In this document: positions 27,342 through 31,793 of the stretch, piece after piece | Layout: the number at the start of each line of letters is the position of its first letter | Numbering within the stretch: position 1 is the stretch's first letter | NCBI GenBank assembly: GCA_964475125.1 | Contig: CAYYWP010000024.1 | Coordinates: forward strand, 1 to 31,793 | Direction of reading: 5' to 3' | Length of the DNA: 31,793 nucleotides | Origin: CAYYWP01 sp964475125 | GTDB lineage: Bacteria; Desulfobacterota; Binatia; HRBIN30; CADEER01 | The notes under the pieces: generated by a model | Database searches by the model: none | Told to the model about the DNA's origin: nothing | The model's input: the letters and a program-made list of their open reading frames with translations, nothing else | Translations under genes and position numbers: made by a program

Positions 27342-27971
27342 ATGTTCACCGGCCGCGCGCTGATCCCCGCTCCCCACGGCCATCTCGAGGCCATCTATCG
27401 GCCGGCGCGCGACGCCGCCGCGCGCGTCGCGCTCATCTTGCACCCGCATCCGCTGTACGGCGGCACGATGCACAACAAGGTCGTGTACCACACCGCGCGG
27501 GCGCTCGAGGAAGCCGGCATGGTGACGCTGCGCATCAATTTCCGCGGCGTCGGCGCCAGCACCGGCAGGCACGATGGCGGTCGCGGTGAGGTCGACGATG
27601 CCCGCTGCGGGCTGGATTTCCTGCTCTCCAAGCAGACGCGGGCGGAAACGGTTCTGGTGGCGGGCTTTTCCTTCGGTGCGGCCGTGGGCCTGCGCTTCGG
27701 CTGCGGCGACGCCCGGGTGTCCGACTTGATCGCCATCGGCACCCCGGTGCGCTGGCTCGATGCCTCCTTGCTCGCGAGCTGCGCCAAGCCGATGACCTTC
27801 ATCCACGGTGGTCGGGATAACGTCGCGCCGCTGGCGGACCTGGCCGCGGCGCTCGATGCCGCGCCGCGCACCGCACCGACCACCCGGCGAGTCATCGCCG
27901 CCGCCGATCACTTCTTCGCAGGACACCTGGAGGAGCTACGCGAGGCCGTGACCGCGGCCGTGGTTGCGTAG
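27342..27971 (+). CDS. Small alpha/beta hydrolase (COG2945-like)
   Basis: The 209-residue cytoplasmic protein has the compact alpha/beta-hydrolase fold of the COG2945 group. LILHPHPLYGGTMHNKVVYH leads in, RINFRGVGASTG follows, the nucleophile Ser110 is in VAGFSFGAAVGL, Asp159 in FIHGGRDNVAPL and His190 in AADHFFAGHLEEL. There is no lid domain and no signal peptide. Its substrate is unknown; relatives are annotated as dienelactone hydrolase-like or CocE/NonD. It precedes larC by about 180 bases, with a repeat-type hairpin between, so a shared transcript is uncertain. Confidence 0.85.
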   Translation: MFTGRALIPAPHGHLEAIYRPARDAAARVALILHPHPLYGGTMHNKVVYHTARALEEAGMVTLRINFRGVGASTGRHDGGRGEVDDARCGLDFLLSKQTRAETVLVAGFSFGAAVGLRFGCGDARVSDLIAIGTPVRWLDASLLASCAKPMTFIHGGRDNVAPLADLAAALDAAPRTAPTTRRVIAAADHFFAGHLEELREAVTAAVVA

Positions 27972-28005
27972 GCCACCAGGGATTTGGGGCCGGGGGCCAG
28001 GGAAC

Positions 28006-28096
28006 GGGGGCCAGGGATCGGGGATCAGGGGCTGAGAACCAGGCCGCCTTCCCTGATCCCCGAACCCCGGTCCCCGAACCCCGATCCCTGGCCCCC
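28006..28096. repeat. GGGGATCGGGG-type inverted repeat upstream of larC
   Basis: gggggccagggatcgggg (28006-28023) is the exact reverse complement of 28079-28096, and inside it gatcaggg (28023-28030) pairs with ccctgatc (28051-28058). Copies of the same short motifs flank it (gccgggggccagggaac at 27990, ggaccggggatcggggatcg at about 27191). The family is a simple-sequence-like palindromic repeat and could act as a terminator after the hydrolase gene. Confidence 0.75.
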
Positions 28097-28151
28097 GTCC
28101 CCTGCTCTCCATCAACCAGTGGCTGGCGCTTTGCTTCCGCGCCAGGGAATA

Positions 28152-29366
28152 ATGACCGCCATGCGCGTGCTGGTCTTCGATGCGTTCGCCGGCGTGAGCG
28201 GCGACATGACGGTGGGGGCGCTGCTGGCACTCGGCGTCGATCTCGAGCGCGTGCGCGCCGCGCTGGCAGAGCTACCGCTCGACGGCTACCGGCTGCAGGC
28301 GCGGACGCTCTCCGTGCACGGGATCACGGCCTGTAAGTTCGACGTCGAGCTCGACCACTACCCGCACGCGCACCGCCGCTACGCCGATATCCGTGCCATG
28401 ATCGAGGGCAGCACCCTAGGCGAGCCGGCGAAGCGGACGGCCCTGGAGGTGTTCGCACATCTGGCCGCGGCCGAGGGACGCGTGCACGGCGTGGCGGCGG
28501 ACGACGTGACCTTTCACGAAGTCGGGGCGATCGACTCGATCGCCGACATCGTCGGCGCGGCGGTCGCGCTGGCGTCGCTCGCGGTCGAGCGGGTGTACGT
28601 CTCGACCCTGCCGCTCGGCTCCGGCACCGTGCCATCGCAACACGGGGTCATCCCCGTGCCGGCGCCGGCGACGGTGGAGCTGCTGCGCGGCTTCCCGGTG
28701 CGGGTCGGCGACGGCATCGGCGAGCTGGTCACACCGACCGGCGCCGCGATCGTCGCGGCGCTGGCGCGGCCGGCGGAGCCACCGCCGGCGATGCGCGTCG
28801 AGGCCGTCGGCTACGGGGCCGGGACGCGGACCATGGCCGATCGCCCGAACCTCCTGCGCCTGCTGTTGGGCGAAGCGGTGGTCTCGACGGCACGAGACGA
28901 GCTGCTGGAGATCGCCGCGACCATCGACGACGCCAACCCCGAGCTCTATGCGCACGCCCTCGACGCCGTGTTCGCGGCCGGGGCGCGCGACGCCTGGTTG
29001 GTGCCGGCGCAGATGAAAAAACAGCGCCCGGGCGTCGTGCTGCATGCGCTCGCCGACGCCACCGCGCACACCGCCGTGACGGCGGCGCTGCTGCGCGAGA
29101 CCACGGCCATCGGCGTGCGCTTCCACCCCGTGCAGCGGGTCGTGCTGCCGCGGCGACAGATCACCGTCGAGACCCCGTACGGAGCGCTGCGGGTGAAAGT
29201 CGCGCGCGCCCCGGACGGCACGCCGAACATCGCCCCGGAACACGACGACTGCCGTCGTGTCGCCAACCAACGCCGCGTGGCACTGAAGCTGGTGTATCAA
29301 GCCGCGATCGCCGCCGCCTTGCAGCAGGTGGGCGAGCGAGGCGAGGGCGACACCTGCAAGCTGTAG
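28152..29366 (+). CDS. larC: Nickel-pincer cofactor biosynthesis protein LarC
   Basis: The 404-residue protein matches LarC. It inserts nickel into pyridinium-3,5-bisthiocarboxylate mononucleotide in a CTP-dependent reaction to form the nickel-pincer nucleotide cofactor of lactate racemase and related LarA enzymes. Marks are FDAFAGVSGDMTVGALLALG near the start, FHEVGAIDSIADIVGAAVAL, PAPATVELLRGFPVRVGDGI, ELVTPTGAAIVAAL and the C-terminal ATIDDANPELYAHALDAVF with PAQMKKQRPGVVLHAL. It is a single frame, unlike the frameshifted larC of L. plantarum. The start ATG at 28152 follows agggaat; a longer frame to 27984 is repeat. LarB, LarE and LarA are not in the window. Its stop TAG is the first TAG of a repeat element. 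Confidence 0.93.
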   Translation: MTAMRVLVFDAFAGVSGDMTVGALLALGVDLERVRAALAELPLDGYRLQARTLSVHGITACKFDVELDHYPHAHRRYADIRAMIEGSTLGEPAKRTALEVFAHLAAAEGRVHGVAADDVTFHEVGAIDSIADIVGAAVALASLAVERVYVSTLPLGSGTVPSQHGVIPVPAPATVELLRGFPVRVGDGIGELVTPTGAAIVAALARPAEPPPAMRVEAVGYGAGTRTMADRPNLLRLLLGEAVVSTARDELLEIAATIDDANPELYAHALDAVFAAGARDAWLVPAQMKKQRPGVVLHALADATAHTAVTAALLRETTAIGVRFHPVQRVVLPRRQITVETPYGALRVKVARAPDGTPNIAPEHDDCRRVANQRRVALKLVYQAAIAAALQQVGERGEGDTCKL

Positions 29367-29505
29367 CCGCGGGACCTGTGCCCGCCGGCAGCGCACCGCG
29401 CTGCCCGGCGGGGCGGGGTGCGGCAAACGGGGACACGATGTCTGCCGCCGACCACCGCCGGTCGCATCGCGCCGCCTCACCGGCGGGCGCGCGTCCGGCG
29501 GCTAC
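29363..29505 (+). repeat. GTAGCCGCGGGACCTGTGCCCGCC element, copy 2
   Basis: It begins gtagccgcgggacctgtgcc, where the tag is the larC stop codon, and ends with cgtccggcggctac. It shares about 100 bases almost identically with 29590-29689 (gcagcgcaccgcgctgcccg, acacgatgtctgccgccgac) and more loosely with 19316-19485. It is non-coding. Confidence 0.85.
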
Positions 29506-29812
29506 AGCGCACCGATGCGCCGTGCCCCCCGCACACCAGGCCTTGAGGGCGACACCGCGCTCGGCCATCGCAGCCGGGACCTGCAAGCCGTAGCCGCGGG
29601 ACCTGTGCCCGCCGGCAGCGCACCGCGCTGCCCGGCGGGGCGGGGTGCGGCAACGGGGACACGATGTCTGCCGCCGACCACCGTCGGTCGCATCGCGCCG
29701 CACCGCCGCCACTCGGCGCCGCGCCGCGCCGCCGGCGGGCACAAGTCCCGCGGCTACAGCCCGCACCCTATGCGCGGTGACCCAGCGCAGCGGCCGACAT
29801 GCGGTGCCAGCA
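29367..29812. other. 446-base non-coding region with two repeat copies
   Basis: Between larC and bioD (convergent) no gene is seen. Two copies of the GTAGCCGCGGG element occupy 29363-29505 and 29590-29757, and the 84 bases between them are unique apart from the acctgcaagc(c/t)gtag junction, which is shared with the end of larC. Confidence 0.7.
29590..29757 (+). repeat. GTAGCCGCGGGACCTGTGCCCGCC element, copy 3 (complete)
   Basis: It starts gtagccgcgggacctgtgcc and ends ggcacaagtcccgcggctac (via gccggcgggc). The two ends form a 26-base terminal inverted repeat with one mismatch. The eight bases before it (cctgcaag) repeat the last coding bases of larC, as though the copy carried or copied neighbouring sequence. 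Confidence 0.88.
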
Positions 29813-30559
29813 TCACGCCCGCTCTTCCTCCGCCAGCAACGCGTCGAGGTCGAGGCTGCGCTCGGCGACCGCCGCCAGGCGGGTGCGATCCGCCTCGGTG
29901 CACTCCACCTCGCCGAGCCAGGGCAGCACGCCGAGGGACGGGCCCAGCACTTCGGCCAGCAGGGCGACGTTGGTCGCCGTCGCCAGATCGGCCTCCGCGC
30001 CGAGCGTGTTGACGACGTACCCGGCGAGGCGCAGCCCGGCGGCTCGAGCGCAGCGCACGGTCATGGCGGCGTGGTTGACGCAGCCCAGGCGGTTGCCGAC
30101 GACGAGCAGCAACGGCAGCGCGCAGGCCGCGGCGAGGTCGGCGAACGTCGTCCCGTCGGTGAGCGGGGCCAACAAGCCGCCCGCGCCCTCGATGAGGCCG
30201 AGCTCGCAACGGTGCCGGAAGCGCTGCACGGCCGCGGTGATGTCGGCGAGCGCGAGGGCCTGCCCGCTGCGGCGCGCCGCCAGCGCCGGGGCCAGTGGAT
30301 CGGTGAAGCGGAACGGGCAGACGATGTCGATGGGATCGGCGCGCGCCGCGAACCACCGCCCGCGCACAGCATCGGCGGCGACCAGCGCCCCCGTCGCGTC
30401 GTGCGCACAGCCGGTCTCCACCGGTTTCATCACCCCGACGTCGAGCCCGCGCTGCCGCAGCGCCGCGGCGATGGCGCAGGTCACCATCGTCTTGCCGATG
30501 CCGGTGTCGGTGCCCGTGACCAGGTAGCACGGTCCCACCGGTTGTGTCGTCGTCTTCAC
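29813..30559 (-). CDS. bioD: Dethiobiotin synthetase
   Basis: The 248-residue protein closes the ureido ring of dethiobiotin from 7,8-diaminononanoate, CO2 and ATP in biotin synthesis. The P-loop is VTGTDTGIGKTMVTCAI, followed by VGVMKPVETGC and the Mg/ATP region IEGAGGLLAPLTDG, with NRLGCVNHAAMTVRCA and YVVNTL later. The start is the GTG at 30559, whose GTGA overlaps the TGA of bioA, a classical translationally coupled junction; longer frames upstream overlap bioA. The length of about 250 residues is typical. It is the last gene of the biotin run in this direction. Confidence 0.93.
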   Translation of the reverse strand: MKTTTQPVGPCYLVTGTDTGIGKTMVTCAIAAALRQRGLDVGVMKPVETGCAHDATGALVAADAVRGRWFAARADPIDIVCPFRFTDPLAPALAARRSGQALALADITAAVQRFRHRCELGLIEGAGGLLAPLTDGTTFADLAAACALPLLLVVGNRLGCVNHAAMTVRCARAAGLRLAGYVVNTLGAEADLATATNVALLAEVLGPSLGVLPWLGEVECTEADRTRLAAVAERSLDLDALLAEEERA

Positions 30560-31793
30560 GCGACTGCGACGCGGACCGACTCGGCGGTGACGCGCACGAG
30601 CCGTTCGAGCTCGTCGGCGGTGATGCTGAGCGGTGGCATGAGAATGATGACGTTGCCGAGCGGGCGCAGCAGGACGCCGCGCTCGCGGGCGGCGCGACCG
30701 ACGCGCTGGCCGATCTTCAGCGCCGGGTCGAACGGGGTGCGACGGGCGACGTCGCGCACCAGCTCGATACCCACCATCAACCCCCACTGGCGCACGTCGC
30801 CGACGTGCGCCAGGTGGCCGATCAGCTCCGCCAGCATGCCGGCCAGATGGCGGCTGCGGGCGGCCGCGCGTTCGACCACGCCTTCGCGTTCGAAGATCTC
30901 GAGGTTGGCGAGCGCCACGGCACAGCCGAGCGGGTTGCCGGTGTAGGTATGGCCGTGAAAGAAGGCCTCGAAACGCTCGTACGGAGCGAGGAAGGCGTCG
31001 AAGATCTCCTCGCTGGCGAGCGTCGCGGCGAGCGGCAGATAGCCACCGGTGATGCCCTTGCCGAGGCACAGCAGATCGGGTTCGATCCCCTCGTGGTCGA
31101 CGGCGAACATCTCGCCGGTACGGCCGAAGCCGGTCGCCACTTCGTCACAGATGAACAGCGCGCCGTGACGTCGCGTCAGCGCCCGCAGGGCCGGGAGGTA
31201 GCCGAGCGGCTGCGCCCACATACCCGCGGCGCCCTGCATCAGCGGCTCGATGATGAGCGCGGCGATCGCGTCGCCGTGGGCGGCGAAGGCCGCTTCGGCG
31301 GCGGCGAGCGCGGCGGCGAGGGCCGCCTCGGGCGTGTGCTGGCGCTGCCAGCGAAAGACGTGCGGCGGGTCGATGCGCAGCGCCGGCGTCAGCACGGGGC
31401 GGAAGAAGCGGTGAAAGGTGTCGCTATAGCCGACGCCGACGGCGCCGAGCGTATCGCCGTGATACGCCTCGGTGTGGGCGACGAAGCGGGTGCGCCGCGG
31501 CTCGGCGCGCAGCGCCGAGTACTGCAGCGCCAGCTTGAGGGCGATCTCGACCGCCGTGGCGCCCGCATCGGAGTAGAAGACGCGGGTCAGCGAGGCCGGC
31601 GTCAGCTCGACCAAGCGCTTGGCGAGCACGGTGGCCGGCACGTTGGAAAGGCCGAGCATGGTCGAATGAGCGATGCGATCGCACTGCGCTTTCAACGCCG
31701 CGTCGAGCTCGGCCTTGCGATGTCCGTGCACGTTGCACCACAGCGACGACACGCCGTCGAGATAGCGCCGGCCCTCGGTGTCGATCAGGTCAT
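30556..31793 (-). CDS. bioA: Adenosylmethionine-8-amino-7-oxononanoate aminotransferase (5' truncated by the window)
   Basis: The frame runs to the window edge, so the first tens of residues are missing. The visible 412 residues match BioA, a PLP-dependent class III aminotransferase that uses S-adenosylmethionine as amino donor to make 7,8-diaminononanoate. DTEGRRYLDGVSSLWCNVHG is the typical start of the fold, RVFYSDAGATAVEIALKLAL follows, the cofactor Asp is in LFICDEVATGFGRTGEMF, the Schiff-base Lys in LLCLGKGITGGYLP and the phosphate loop in FFHGHTYTGNPLGCAVA. It overlaps bioD by four bases. Other bio genes probably continue beyond the window. Confidence 0.94.
   Translation of the reverse strand, partial: DLIDTEGRRYLDGVSSLWCNVHGHRKAELDAALKAQCDRIAHSTMLGLSNVPATVLAKRLVELTPASLTRVFYSDAGATAVEIALKLALQYSALRAEPRRTRFVAHTEAYHGDTLGAVGVGYSDTFHRFFRPVLTPALRIDPPHVFRWQRQHTPEAALAAALAAAEAAFAAHGDAIAALIIEPLMQGAAGMWAQPLGYLPALRALTRRHGALFICDEVATGFGRTGEMFAVDHEGIEPDLLCLGKGITGGYLPLAATLASEEIFDAFLAPYERFEAFFHGHTYTGNPLGCAVALANLEIFEREGVVERAAARSRHLAGMLAELIGHLAHVGDVRQWGLMVGIELVRDVARRTPFDPALKIGQRVGRAARERGVLLRPLGNVIILMPPLSITADELERLVRVTAESVRVAVA

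Noticed and set aside
27985..28110. CRISPR-like array of GGGATCGGGG repeats
   Set aside because: Units are palindromic, unequal and lack unique spacers of constant length; no cas genes.
27984..28151. In-frame N-terminal extension of LarC
   Set aside because: It is encoded by a palindromic repeat and is Pro/Arg-rich; LarC homology and a ribosome site begin at 28152.

Overview
The window is about 32 kb of very GC-rich bacterial chromosome with dense coding and strong codon bias; long open frames antisense to real genes are common and were left out. No rRNA, tRNA, CRISPR array, phage or intact transposase was found. The mix of genes suggests a free-living, respiring member of the former Deltaproteobacteria, possibly Binatia-like. 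The hints are an exported protein with dockerin-like repeats, a deiodinase-like thioredoxin, LarC, an acyl-CoA dehydrogenase and several small deltaproteobacterial-type proteins. The lineage is inference, because the window holds no phylogenetic marker.

Layout. 1-3.5 kb: VOC protein, Tam-like methyltransferase (both -), MerA-like flavoprotein disulfide reductase, orphan zf-HC2 anti-sigma-like protein (both +). 3.5-7.5 kb: a polytopic membrane protein with His motifs and a TPR tail, and a GH133 debranching enzyme (both -). 7.7-9.6 kb (+): a three-gene bufferin locus of bufA2 precursor, bufB/DUF692 MNIO maturase and bufC partner. 9.7-16.6 kb (-): DUF1232 protein, alpha/beta hydrolase, a zinc-ribbon plus UvrD-tail-like protein, then an apparent transcription unit moaB-moaD-moaE-quinone oxidoreductase-glgX. 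16.7-18.9 kb (+): PcrA/UvrD helicase. 19.0-21.5 kb (-): a 58-residue basic protein, signal peptidase I, a small anchored Cys-rich protein and a Prx5-type peroxiredoxin. 21.66-22.31 kb (+): a deiodinase-like thioredoxin gene interrupted by one in-frame TGA exactly at the active-site cysteine position, read here as selenocysteine. 22.4-27.2 kb: Nudix hydrolase (-), DUF1232-J-domain fusion (+), dockerin-like secreted protein, acyl-CoA dehydrogenase, DUF456 protein and a four-helix membrane protein (all -). 27.3-29.4 kb (+): alpha/beta hydrolase and larC. 29.8 kb to the end (-): bioD and 5'-truncated bioA with overlapping stop and start codons.

The gaps between genes carry several families of short palindromic or terminal-inverted-repeat elements without coding capacity. 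Several of them begin exactly at the stop codon of a neighbouring gene (VOC gene, glgX, lepB), and another family supplies or abuts the larC stop. Perfect hairpins separate most convergent gene pairs.

The strongest candidates for unusual biology are the TGA-containing deiodinase-like gene, which has a SECIS-like hairpin just downstream, the bufferin RiPP locus, a MoaD whose terminal Gly-Gly is followed by four more residues, and the His-motif membrane-TPR protein.
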